From the IMG/VR virus record IMGVR_UViG_3300026518_000046, positions 1 to 28,903 of that record: DNA of 28,903 nt; one strand, given 5' to 3'. Of the stretch, positions 1 through 8,313 are shown in pieces. Every line of letters starts with the position of its first letter. The stretch's first letter is position 1. Position numbers and translations under genes: made by a program. This stretch comes from a virus. The notes under the pieces are model-generated. The model searched no databases. It was not told the origin of the DNA and was given only the letters and a program-made list of their open reading frames with translations.

Positions 1-107
1 TGATATATAAAACAATCAATATTATTTTTAATTTCTTCATATGTTGTTATTTCATTATTTTCAACACTTCTATATATTTTTATAGTCAAATTTTTTACAG
101 GAATCAT
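1..107 (-). CDS. head closure / head-tail connector protein, N-terminal part (continues at 28681-28903)
   Basis: The start codon is at 105-107 and the frame is open to base 1 (MIPVKNLTIKIYRSVENN...). Joining base 1 to base 28903 keeps the frame and yields a protein of about 109 residues ending IIRGVKQYDNIIDQHTECIL...KDE. The small size and the C-terminal pattern of an alternating beta region with a conserved R-V-K-x-Y-D stretch resemble the small head closure proteins that follow the head-tail adaptor in siphovirus head modules. It lies 6 bases downstream of the adaptor gene and just before an HK97 gp10-like gene, which is the usual place. Function is inferred mainly from order and length. 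Confidence 0.7.
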   Translation of the reverse strand, partial: MIPVKNLTIKIYRSVENNEITTYEEIKNNIDCFIY

Positions 108-113
108 CAGTTT

Positions 114-707
114 TTAATTATGATATATTTTAGATCTTTCTTTTCAAATGAATTTATATAATCTTTTAATTTCATCTTCTAAATTTTTAGTAAGATAAAA
201 ACTATAAGATCATGTATTTCAACTTGTTCAATCTTTTAATGTAACAGATAAATCTCCTTGTTTAAATGATTTTATATTTTCTGTATCAAATCAAGCAACA
301 GTTGTTTGATTTTGACTTGAAATTAGAAAATTTACTATTTTATACATTACCTCTTTTACTAAATAAGGTATTTCTGTATATCAAAATTCTAAATTAAAAG
401 TCATTACCTCATTATAAAAATCATTATTTTTTATTTTAATAGAATAATTAAATTGTTCAATATTTTCATTTTTATCTAAATTATTTATTTTTAATATATC
501 ATTTATTTTAATATACTTAAACTTATAAAATCAATCTTGGGCAAAAGGTTGTTTATAAGTTTTATTATGTATATTAAAAGTATCTATATTTAATCTATCA
601 TTTATTAAATTTTCAGCTTGAATTATTTTTGCATCTATTAAATCATTTTGAGAGTCATCTGTTATATTATAAAAAGATTTATATTCTTCTTTTGTTATAT
701 AACTCAT
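114..707 (-). CDS. head-tail adaptor (connector) protein
   Basis: 197 residues when TGA is read as Gly. The N-terminus (MSYITKEEYKSFYNI, then SQNDLIDAKIIQAENLIN) is the helical pattern typical of gp6/gp15-like head-tail connectors, in which the first helices contain D-x-x-I-x-x-x-I-x-x-A-E-x-x-I. Such proteins form a ring under the portal. The middle contains an aromatic beta region (KQPFAQDGFYKFKYIKI) and the C-terminal half includes a glycine-rich turn made with several TGA codons (about 165-172). It follows the major capsid gene and a small gene, and precedes the head closure gene by 6 bases, the standard order. The family call rests on N-terminal pattern and position. Confidence 0.75.
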
Positions 708-724
708 ATTTTTTTTAGTTAATA

Positions 725-982
725 TTATTTATTATCTTTTATTTCAACCTCTTTATTTTTAGTTTTAGTTTTTTTAGTTTCTTTCTTAATAGCTTCTTCA
801 AAAGGTATAAATCAATTTTTAAATAAAAATTCTATATTATAAATATCTGTTTTATAAACTTTTCCTTTTTTACAATTAGTTTGTTCTTTTGCAAATTTTG
901 TTAATCTAATAGTTACATCTCTATCAGCAACTACTGGAATTCTTAAATCATTTATTTTTTCTTGTACAGTTTTTTGTGCCAT
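725..982 (-). CDS. small protein between capsid and adaptor genes
   Basis: 85 residues, beginning MAQKTVQEKINDLRI. The middle (TIRLTKFAKEQTNCKKGKVYKTDIYNIEFLFKNGFI) resembles short phage head-module proteins with the pattern 'k-x-G-x-v-y-x-t ... e-x-L-x-x-x-G-x-I', often found next to the capsid gene. The C-terminus is a lysine-rich tail (about 68-85). The role is not known; a head decoration or assembly role is only suggested by its place between the major capsid protein and the head-tail adaptor. It contains just one in-frame TGA. Confidence 0.7.
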
Positions 983-1007
983 TTTTATTAAAATTATTTA
1001 TAAATTT

Positions 1008-1054
1008 TTGTATTTATATACAAATCAATAAGAAAGAATTATTCTTTCCTATTG
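1008..1054 (-). terminator. stem-loops after the major capsid gene
   Basis: CAATAGGAAAGAAT / ATTCTTTCTTATTG (minus strand, 1026-1054) forms a 14-pair stem with one G-U pair, 16 bases past the capsid stop. A second small hairpin TTGTAT-ATAA-ATACAA follows (1008-1023). There is no long U-run, so an mRNA-stabilising or partial terminator role is likely. Confidence 0.6.
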
Positions 1055-1069
1055 GATTTATATATAAAA

Positions 1070-2176
1070 TTATGATAAATCAATATTTTTTATACCAGCT
1101 ACAAAACCAGCTAAAATTGTTATTGCTAAATTAGCATGACAAACAGTTTCATATTGATCTTTTCTTGCAAGATATTGAGTTTTAATAATAGTATTAGAAT
1201 ATAAACCTTTTAATATACCATTATTATTAACTATTAACAATGTTCCTTTTGTATTTTGAGAAGGATCAGATGCATCAACAACACCATCTGCATTTGTTAA
1301 AGGAATATCAGAAACTTTTACATTCATACCTGCTATTCTACCTAATACACCAGATTTTACAACAGCTTCAGTTCCAAATTTTTCAACAGTTGTGAATTCA
1401 GGCATTTCTAATAATTTAGAATATGTATCTATATCACAAATTAGAGTTAAATCTTGTGGATTTAAACCTTTATCTCTTAATTTAGCTTTTGCAGCTAATA
1501 TTTTTTTGAAATCAATTACTCAACCATCTATTAAAGTATTATTTGCAATTGCTGATTTTCTAAGTCCATCAGCATTTAAATATGCTTCATCACCAGTTGG
1601 AGCAACACCTGTACTATTTACATTAGTAGTATCAGTTGCAGTATCACCATTTATAATTACGTCAGATGCAGTATTTACTAAACCTTTAGCAATATCATTC
1701 ATTACATCTTTTTCTACATTAAATCTTGCACTTTCAACAAATTCTCTTGTTAAATATACAGAAGTAGATATTTTTCTTGCAACTAATTCGATATCAACAT
1801 AACCACTTTTTGATGTTTTAGCATCAAATCCAGGAACATCTCTATTTTCTAAATTCTTATAGAATTTTAATCAACCTATATTGTGAGGAATTTTTTGAAC
1901 TTGTGCAGCCATTGAATAAGTTTTACCTAATCCATCAACTTTATCAAAAGCATCAAATTTTTCTATTAAAGTATTAGAATATTCTACTTGAGTTGTAGCA
2001 GCAGCTTCTGTATTAGTATTCATTGCTTCATCAGCTTTTACTTCTAATACAGCATCTTTTACTTCAACTTCTTTATCTTCTTTTACTTCAACTTCTTTAT
2101 CTTCTTTTACTTCATCTACAAATAGATCTTTTATTTCTGCTTCTAAATCAGCAGCATTTTTAATTTCTTTTGCCAT
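1070..2176 (-). CDS. major capsid protein (HK97-fold type)
   Basis: 368 residues with two in-frame TGA codons (after HNIG and after LIDG). The N-terminal 50 residues are very acidic/basic and carry a tandem octapeptide (KEDKEVEV twice), then a helical scaffold-like region. The rest has the usual capsid pattern: FYKNLENRDVPGFDA, VARKISTSVYLTREFVESARFN, VMNDIAKGLVNTASDVIINGD, and the C-terminal ITILAGFVAGIKNIDLS. It lies directly downstream of the prohead protease. The N-terminal segment could be the delta-like domain removed on maturation (inference from HK97). A terminator-like hairpin separates it from the protease gene, so expression may be adjusted there. Strong stem-loops follow its stop codon. 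Confidence 0.9.
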
Positions 2177-2231
2177 TTTTTATTTTTTTATATTATAAAT
2201 TATATTTATTAGTTTTTTTGTAGTTATTTTA

Positions 2232-2271
2232 CTACTTAATAAGTTAAGTAGAAAAAGCATTCCAGCTTTTT
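2232..2271 (-). terminator. tandem hairpins between protease and capsid genes
   Basis: Minus strand order: AAAAAGC-TGGAAT-GCTTTTT (2252-2271), then CTACTTAA-CTTA-TTAAGTAG (2232-2251). The first looks like an intrinsic terminator, the second is a perfect 8-bp stem. No consensus promoter was found between them and the capsid start, so they may process or attenuate the mRNA rather than end it. Confidence 0.6.
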
Positions 2272-2303
2272 TATTTCAAAAATAATCTAAGATAAACTTT
2301 AAC

Positions 2304-3275
2304 TTATACTAATGTTTGTGATATAAAATCACTTCATTTTATTGTATTATTTTTTTTTATTTCTACTTGTTTAGTAGTTTTAAAAGATAATCATTTTTTT
2401 ATTCAAATTGAATTTACATTACTTTTTAATATTTTTATTTCTGTTTTTGCTTCTTTAATTTCTTTTATTAAAGCTTTTAAAACATCTTTTGTTATTACAA
2501 TTCAATCATTTTTATTATCCTTATTAGTTATTTCATTTTCAATATTTTCATCTTCTATTTCTTTATCATTTTCTTCTATATCTTCATTTATAGCTTCATC
2601 AATTTCATCTAATGTTTCTACTTCATCATTTTCTTTTATTTTTTCTTTATTCTCTTTATTTTTTATATATTGTAATGCTTCTATTAAATCATCATCACTT
2701 ATATTATCAAAACTTACTTCTGTTTCTGTTCAATCTTCTCATTTTACTTCTAATTTTGAAAATGTCATATTTTTTAATTCTGCAAAATACTCTTTTGCAG
2801 ATTGAAATAAAGAATAAGGGTTAGCTGGAACAGAAACAATACTTATTTCTTTTAATTCTACTTCTATAAGTCTTCTTATAATTTGTAATTTACCATCTAC
2901 TTCTGTTTCTTCATACTTAACCTTTCTTGGTAAATATCATATAGAAAATCATTTAACTGTTCAATTTAATACTTTTCATTTAATTCAATCTTCATCATTT
3001 TTGATAATTGCTTTTATTTTTAATCCTTTACTATCTACTTTTGCTTCTATAACAGTTCAAATAGCTTTGTCCTGATTATGTCCTAATAGTAAAATAGGAT
3101 TTCTCTTAAATGTATCAAAATATTTTTCAAATGCAGTAGGTTCTACTACATCATTATAACTATCAAGTTTTTTAGTAGAAGCATATCATGTTATTTCTAT
3201 ATCTCAATTATCTAATTCTTTTATATTTTTTTGTTCAAATTTTTTAGTTTGAAAGTATAAAGTTTTATTATTCAT
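2304..3275 (-). CDS. prohead maturation protease with acidic C-terminal extension
   Basis: 323 residues. Residues 1-165 match the HK97-type (U35) prohead protease: ITGYASTKKLDSYNDVVEPTAF, then LLLGHNQDKAIG with the catalytic His near residue 66, and VKGFSIGYLPRKV with the catalytic Ser near 111, followed by LKEISIVSVPANPYSLF. These residues are shared by the family. Residues about 200-300 are strongly acidic and helical (coiled-coil-like), which suggests a fused scaffold, as in other phages where protease and scaffold are one chain. The gene precedes the major capsid gene and follows a promoter (3314-3341). Five or more Gly in conserved places are TGA. Confidence 0.9.
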
Positions 3276-3313
3276 ATTTTTTTATTTAATATTTAATATT
3301 TAAATATATATTA

Positions 3314-3341
3314 TATATAGTAATATATATTTTTTTTTCAA
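3314..3341 (-). promoter_or_regulatory. promoter of the protease and capsid genes
   Basis: TTGAAA 3336-3341 and TATATA 3314-3319, 16-base spacer, with a long A-run spacer. It starts just beyond the stop codon of the Mu-F-like gene and gives the capsid genes their own transcript. Confidence 0.75.
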
Positions 3342-3349
3342 GTTTTTTA

Positions 3350-4114
3350 CTATTTTTTATTATTTTTTATAGGTCTATATAAAGTAGTACATCTACATCT
3401 AAATCAAGTATTTGCATATTTAGTATGTGTTCAAGAAAATTCATCTGTTTCTTTAATCCATCAATCAAGTCAATTTTGAACATGTTCTGGTCTTACTTTA
3501 TTATCCTCAGCTGTTAATGCTTTTTTTTCAAATTTTATATTATGCTTTTTTTTAATTTCTTTAACTACTATTCAATTTCAATATTCATAAGCTCTTCAAA
3601 TTTCAGTAATTGCAATAATTTCTCACCTTGCTTTACTAAAAACTAATCAATCTAACTTATTTATATTTTTTGCTATTTCTGTATAACTCATTCACTCTTT
3701 TAATCATTTATATAATAGTTTTTTAATTCTTTTATTTGTAGTATTACTAATACTTCATTTATAATCAGATAAATGAATATTTTTTAATCTTTTTAAATAT
3801 TTTCAAGCAAGTGAAATACTATCATTTAGATCAATTTTTAATCAATTAGAATATTCTTTTAATATTTTTTTATTGTTATAAAATCATAATTTTATAACTG
3901 TTCATATAAATGATACTAATAAATCAACTATTTTTATATTGTTATTATCATTTAATAAAATTATATGGTCTATTATCTCTTTATTATTTTTATATATACT
4001 TATATTTATTTGTTTTAATATATTTTCTAATTCTTTTTTATTTTTTCATAATTGTTTTGATAATTTAACACTTAATTTTTTTTCTAAATCTATAATTTTT
4101 TGTTTATTATTCAT
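3350..4114 (-). CDS. minor head morphogenesis protein (Mu gpF / SPP1 gp7 type)
   Basis: 254 residues, stop TAG. The N-terminal two thirds is Lys/Ile-rich and helical. The C-terminal third carries the Mu-F-like module: IIAITEIGRAYEYGNGIVV, RPEHVQNGLDGWIKETDEF, and the terminal GFRCRCTTLYRPI, matching the family's end motif with paired cysteines (N-C-R-C). These proteins sit with the portal and enter the prohead in small copy number. Its start codon overlaps the end of the portal gene by 8 bases, so translation is probably coupled. Its stop is only a few bases upstream of the promoter driving the protease and capsid genes. Confidence 0.85.
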
Positions 4115-5330
4115 TATTATTTTTATTAGTAGTAGGGTTAATACTATTAGTATCTATATCATCTAATAATATTAAATTCTTATTTATAACTAATTTGTTA
4201 GCATTTTCATCATCAAATTCTTCAAGATCTAATAATTTTCTTCATTCATTTAATGTAAATAATCAATTATTTATTCATTTTGTAATAAAATCAATTTTTT
4301 CTTGATCAGTTTTACTATTTTTAATAAATATAAAACTATAACCTTCATATCATAATGAATTTAATAATAAATTTATTATTCATTCAATCTTTCTTTGTAA
4401 AGGTAGAATTGTTCAGTCATAAAATTGATAAAATTGATCTTTACTATTATTATAATTTATTCAATCAGAATAATTTAAAACTATTTTAGGGACACCCATT
4501 AAAGCACATAATCTTTCAGTTGTGAATTTTCTATATTCTAAATATTCCATATCTTTATTAGAAGTTCAAACTTGTTTAATGTCTTTAATTTTATTTGCTA
4601 TTAAAAATTTATGAGCATTATTTCAACCAGAAAATGATTTTTGAAGTTCATTTGTTAATAATTGAACCTCATCAATATATGTATCATCTTCATCTTCTCA
4701 AATTTCACTATCATCTTTTTGTTCATCTTCCAAAATTATTAGTTGAGAAGGAATCCCATTATTTTTGAAAAATGAATAATTAGATTTAGATGCTTCTTTA
4801 TCTCATAAAATTTCTGCTAATATACTTTCCATTTTAGATATTCAAAAAAATGGGTTGTCAAGATCTACATTATCTTTTATATGTATTATATCATCAGATC
4901 AAAATTCTATTATATTAGTTCATATTGTTTGTTTATATCAAATAACATCTCAATTAGTTGTTCACATAATTGTCATAGTTCTTGCATCTAATATATCAAA
5001 ACTTACAACTTGTCAATTATGATTTTTAATCTTTTCTATAAAACAATTTCAAAAAATATCTAATTCTTGTATAATTCTTGTAATAAATTCTTGTAATGTT
5101 TCATTTTTATTATAAATTAGTTGATTACTAAAATCTATAGTTTTTTCTCAATTGGAATTTATAAAATTATATCAATTTTTAGATATATTTTTTGTTTTTT
5201 CATCTATAATTCTTCTTAAATCACTATTTCATCTATATAAATTATAAAAATTTCATAAATGCATATATTCAGATAAATCATCAATTCAAAAATTAAATCA
5301 TTTAAGATTTTGTATTTGTCATTTTTTCAT
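4107..5330 (-). CDS. portal protein (HK97 family)
   Basis: 407 residues, the usual size. Recognisable segments: SDLRRIIDEKTKNISKNGYNF near the N-terminus; LQEFITRIIQELDIFGNCFIEKI (about 93-115), the family's conserved 'G-N-x-F/Y' region; IEFGSDDIIHIKD; GISKMESILAEI; ASKSNYSFFKNNGIPSQLIIL; and EYRKFTTERLCALMGVPKIVLNYSD, the C-terminal 'F...I...F.VP..ll' region. A short acidic insert (EDEQKDDSEIGEDEDD) lies near residue 225. It forms the dodecameric DNA-entry ring. It is the first gene of the structural operon, 38 bases from the -10 of a perfect TTGAAA-N16-TATAAT promoter, and overlaps the next gene. Confidence 0.92.
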
Positions 5331-5368
5331 TTTATGGTTTTTAATAGTATTAAATATATTTATATATA

Positions 5369-5396
5369 ATTATATGTTTTTTTTATTTTTTTTCAA
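5369..5396 (-). promoter_or_regulatory. promoter of the portal/structural operon
   Basis: TTGAAA 5391-5396 and the perfect TATAAT 5369-5374, 16-base spacer. Transcripts would start near 5362, about 30 bases before the portal start codon. Confidence 0.85.
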
Positions 5397-5419
5397 GTTT
5401 TTATATAATTTATTTTTAG

Positions 5420-5522
5420 TAATAGGTATTATTATTTATTATGTATACCCCTTACAGGAGCCCCCTTACAGGAGCCCCATAAGGGTAATACCCATGAAAT
5501 GGCTTTAATTAACTATTTATTA
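5420..5522. repeat. GC-rich boundary element A
   Basis: Left flank 5420-5449, 35-bp core 5450-5484 and right flank 5485-5522. The core contains two direct copies of CCTTACAGGAGCC in tandem and ends in CCTTA ... TAAGG inverted arms. Flanks match element B in direct orientation while the core is inverted. It sits between the end of the RusA-terminase operon and the promoter of the portal operon. Repeat of AAAGCC arms (GGCTTTAATT / AATTAAAAGCC) follows at 5500-5534. Confidence 0.88.
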
Positions 5523-6013
5523 AAATTAAAAGCCTTATTTCAAAAAATTCTAACTAATATAAAACTATTATATATTATAAAACTATAATATAACAATATT
5601 AAACTTACTAAAATATACCTAATAGGGTATAAAATAATATTTAAATTTATTTTTTCTAAATCTTTTATTTTTTTTGATAATCAAATTAAAGAATATTTTA
5701 ATAATCAAATATCAGCATTTAATTTATCTTCTTTATCTCAACCTACAAAATAAAAAATATCATGCCATTCATACTTAACTCAATCTAATAAATTAGTAAT
5801 AATTTTAATTATATTTTTAGAAAAATATGAAGGACCTATTCAATTGATTATTCATAATTCTTTTAATCTATCAAAATTTGCCTCTATAAAGTCTTTATTT
5901 TGTGTTAGGATAGAATATACCTCATTTATATCTTCTATATTATATAATCCATTTTGTTGGCATTTATCAATAAATTCATTTATTGATATTTCATTCATTT
6001 GTTTAATATACAT
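5513..6013 (-). CDS. unknown protein with phospholipase-A2-like HD...GG...AD signature and a membrane segment
   Basis: 166 residues, stop TAG. The middle has GPSYFSKNIIKII followed by EWHDIFYFVGGDKEDKLNADIGLL (about 82-105). The spacing H-D-x-x-Y-x-x-G-G...A-D is seen in small phospholipase-A2-like bacterial proteins; this resemblance is by eye only. Residues about 125-155 form one strongly hydrophobic helix (IRYILVSLILLYYSFII), then a short basic tail. It closes the RusA-terminase operon, 23 bases after the terminase gene, and its stop sits in the conserved flank of the GC-rich element at 5420-5522. A second possible start lies at 5996-5998. Function unknown; a host-envelope role is a guess. 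Confidence 0.7.
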
Positions 6014-6036
6014 ATTTTTATAGTTATTTTTATAAA

Positions 6037-7458
6037 TTAAGTAGAACTTACTACCATTCTGTTTCTTTTTTTTGTTTTTTTAGGTCAAAAACTTCTAACC
6101 ATACTATCAACCCTATCATCATGTGCAACATCAGGAAATGATAATAATTGAGTTTGTAAATCTTCAGTTGCTCATTCATTCTCATTAAAAAATATTTTTC
6201 AACTTTCAAAATCACCTTGCCATTGTAATAAATAAGTAACTTTATCTTTTATAGACGTAACTCATTTAACATTTAATCTCATTTTTTCAAAATCTTCTTT
6301 TAATAAAGTTTGAAAACCATTATCTTCTACAAATATTTTATCAACATTATATTCTTCATATACTCTCATTATTGTTTTATTTCTATTTATTGTTCTTTTT
6401 TGCTTTCCTTTTAATCATAAATTTTTAATTACATATTTATCTTTTCATTTTAGTCATGTTATAGTTATTCAGAATTCATCAGCAGTTGTTTTTTCAGATA
6501 TTGCAGGATCTAATCACATATAAATTCTATCAAATTCAATTTTATCTTTTTTATAATCAAAATATTTAATATCTTCTTGTTTAATTATACTATCCTCAGA
6601 ATTCATTGCTATATTCATATATTCTTGATTGAATATTAGAGATCCAAGCTTTTCTTTTCTTTTATTTAATTTAGCAATACTCCATTTTCAAGCCCATAAT
6701 ACTTTTCAATTTATTATTGCAGCATATTCTATTGTATTCCATCAAGCATCTTTTAAATATTTTACTAAACATAAGTTTCAGACTATTGTTCAAATTGTTA
6801 TAATATGTCAAGAGTCCATCAATGTTCAATAAACAGAACTTAGAAACCATGTTTTTTCTTTGTTCCAAGTTTCAGGTTTATGCGCTTCTTTATCTATATC
6901 ATCAACTACAATCCTTTCAGGTCTCTTTCATCTTATACTTCATCAAGGAGTTATAAGTTCTAAAGATACTCAATTTGTTAATTCTATTAAACTTTGTCTA
7001 AATTTCTTTTTTCAATATAATTTTGAAAATTCTTTTGTTTTATCTGGAATTAAATCTCAAAAAATAGTTAATATTTTTTTATTTCTTAATAATTCATCAA
7101 TAATTTTTCAAAAAAACTCTTCTCATAGTTGTTTTGTTGCAACATAAAGCTGTGAATTATATGTTTTATATAATAAAGAATGTAATATATCTAATAATAA
7201 CATTGTAGTTTTTCAGTGTCATCTCGCTATTATTATATTTAAATCTATTTTTTTATTTAATTCTCATATAATTTCTTTATGATGCTTTCAATATGCGCTT
7301 GTTATTATATCTTCTAAAAAGAATTGTCAAAACCATAATTTGTCATAATATCATTTATTATATATATATTGCTTTAATTCATCTCATTTTAATTCATCAA
7401 CAATTTTATCAAGTTTTTTTATATATTTTTTATCAATTATTTTATATTTTTTTTCCAT
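6037..7458 (-). CDS. terL: terminase large subunit
   Basis: 473 residues. ATPase half: LNIIIARGHGKTT (Walker A, residues about 75-84), with both glycines of the GHGKT loop encoded by TGA; LYVATKQLGEEF; LITPGGSIRGKRPERIVVDDIDKE (Walker B, about 183-190). Nuclease half: YMGLDPAISEKTTADE with the first metal-binding Asp, FVEDNGFQTLL with the second acidic group, and PDVAHDDRVDSMV near the C-terminus. This is the complete set for a DNA-packaging motor. It lies 3 bases after the RusA gene. The ARGHGKTT loop is one of the clearest proofs that TGA means Gly here, since Trp in these places would destroy the P-loop. Confidence 0.96.
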
Positions 7459-7461
7459 TTT

Positions 7462-7857
7462 TTAATTAGTTAATTCTTCTAATTCAAATTCTATAAATTC
7501 TTCTCATTTTTTTACTTTTTCTTTTTCAGATGTTTGTTTATATATTTTATTATCATTAAATCATAAATATTCAGCTAAAACATCTTGAAAAAGCTTATTT
7601 GAGTTATCTACATCACTACCTATATTAGAAACTCATATTTTTTTAATTAAATGTAATTTAATTTTTTTATTTCAAAAATCTATTCAATTATAAATGTCTT
7701 TTATATTATTTATTATAAAAAAACTCATTAAATCTTTTTTTAACTGTTTTGCTTCTTTACTTAAAAACATTCAGCATTTTTTACCTTTTTTTGTAAATAT
7801 AGGTCATATTTTATAAGTAGCATTTAAAGAAATTGATTTTAAAGGTATTTTTATCAT
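7462..7857 (-). CDS. rusA: RusA-family Holliday junction resolvase
   Basis: 131 residues, the usual RusA length. SISLNATYK near the N-terminus corresponds to the family's S-x-N-x-x-Y, and YLT-like MFLSKEAKQLKKDL follows. The acidic active-site set appears as GSDVDNSNKLFQDVLAEYLGFNDNKIY (D82, D84-N85, K88, D92, and D102 by my count), then K-rich strand ending in acidic EFIEFELEEL. RusA enzymes cut four-way junctions as dimers and in phages often clear branches before packaging, which fits its place directly ahead of the large terminase gene. A TTGATT-N16-TATTAT promoter lies upstream (7883-7910). Confidence 0.82.
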
Positions 7858-7882
7858 GATTTTATTTTAAGTATATTTATAT

Positions 7883-7910
7883 ATAATAATAATTTTTATA
7901 AAAAAATCAA
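7883..7910 (-). promoter_or_regulatory. promoter of the RusA-terminase operon
   Basis: TTGATT at 7905-7910 and TATTAT at 7883-7888 with 16 bases between, pointing at the RusA gene. It is divergent from the tRNA promoter at 7928. Confidence 0.65.
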
Positions 7911-7927
7911 ATAATTTTATAAAAAAC

Positions 7928-7955
7928 TTGAAAAAAAATAAAAAATTATTATATA
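7928..7955 (+). promoter_or_regulatory. promoter of the tRNA cluster
   Basis: TTGAAA at 7928-7933 and TATATA at 7950-7955, 16-base spacer, the same ACTTGAAAAAAAA context as the minus-strand promoters. It is the only one of the family seen on the plus strand and lies about 70 bases before the first tRNA. Confidence 0.7.
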
Positions 7956-8026
7956 TGATAATATCAGAATGAGGTAAAATGTCTTTTCTTTAATGTCTTC
8001 CATCGATAATATTATTATAAATATAT

Positions 8027-8101
8027 GGGGTAGCATGCCAATGGAGGCTAATCTCTCTTGCACAGAGATTGTGGTGGGTTCGATTCCCATCTATTCCACC
8101 A
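8027..8101 (+). tRNA. tRNA-Ala (anticodon UGC)
   Basis: The acceptor stem GGGGTAG pairs with CTATTCC, including the G3-U70 wobble that marks alanine tRNAs. The anticodon stem TCTCT/AGAGA encloses loop CTTGCAC with anticodon TGC at the centre. The T arm GTGGG-TTCGATT-CCCAT is regular and the 3' CCA is encoded. The D stem is short (GCC/GGC). It reads GCA, a codon well used by this phage. Confidence 0.92.
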
Positions 8102-8115
8102 TTATATTTTAATAT

Positions 8116-8190
8116 GCTCCCATAGTTCAATGGTTAGAACAAATGCCTTGTAAGCATTAAATTTCAGTTCAATTCTGAATGGGAGCTCCA
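8116..8190 (+). tRNA. tRNA-Thr (anticodon UGU)
   Basis: Perfect acceptor stem GCTCCCA/TGGGAGC, discriminator T, encoded CCA. The anticodon stem AATGC/GCATT carries loop CTTGTAA with anticodon TGT, which reads ACA. The D arm (AGTTCAATGGTTAGAAC) and the TTCAATT loop of the T arm are normal. Confidence 0.93.
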
Positions 8191-8196
8191 TTATAT

Positions 8197-8272
8197 CAGA
8201 GTATAGCTCAATTGGTAGAGCACTCGGTTTGGAACCGAGGGGTTGTAAGTTCAAGTCTTACTATTCTGACCA
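8197..8272 (+). tRNA. tRNA-Pro (anticodon UGG)
   Basis: Acceptor stem CAGAGTA/TATTCTG with the C1-G72 pair typical of bacterial proline tRNA, discriminator A, encoded CCA. The anticodon stem CTCGG/CCGAG holds loop TTTGGAA with anticodon TGG, reading CCA. D arm AGCTCAATTGGTAGAGC and T arm with TTCAAGT are regular. Confidence 0.93.
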
Positions 8273-8281
8273 TTAACTATT

Positions 8282-8312
8282 AAAAAAAAAACCTACATTT
8301 AGTAGGTTTTTT
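8282..8312. terminator. bidirectional intrinsic terminator between tRNAs and amidase gene
   Basis: Stem AAAAAACCTAC / GTAGGTTTTTT (11 bp) with loop ATTTA. On the plus strand it ends the tRNA transcript 10 bases after the proline tRNA; on the minus strand it directly follows the amidase stop codon. Both strands have a U-run on the 3' side. Confidence 0.88.
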
Positions 8313-8313
8313 C

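Noticed and set aside
2177-2231. A promoter just ahead of the major capsid gene
   Set aside because: TATAAT-like sequences occur, but no -35 at 15-18 bases; the TTGAAA at 2274-2279 is followed by a terminator stem and no -10.
5450-5484. CRISPR-like direct repeats in the GC-rich core
   Set aside because: Only two tandem copies with no spacers; better explained as part of a foldable boundary element.
8027-8272. A suppressor or Gly(UCA) tRNA in the tRNA cluster
   Set aside because: The three anticodon loops read CTTGCAC, CTTGTAA and TTTGGAA, giving Ala, Thr and Pro; none contains TCA at the anticodon position.
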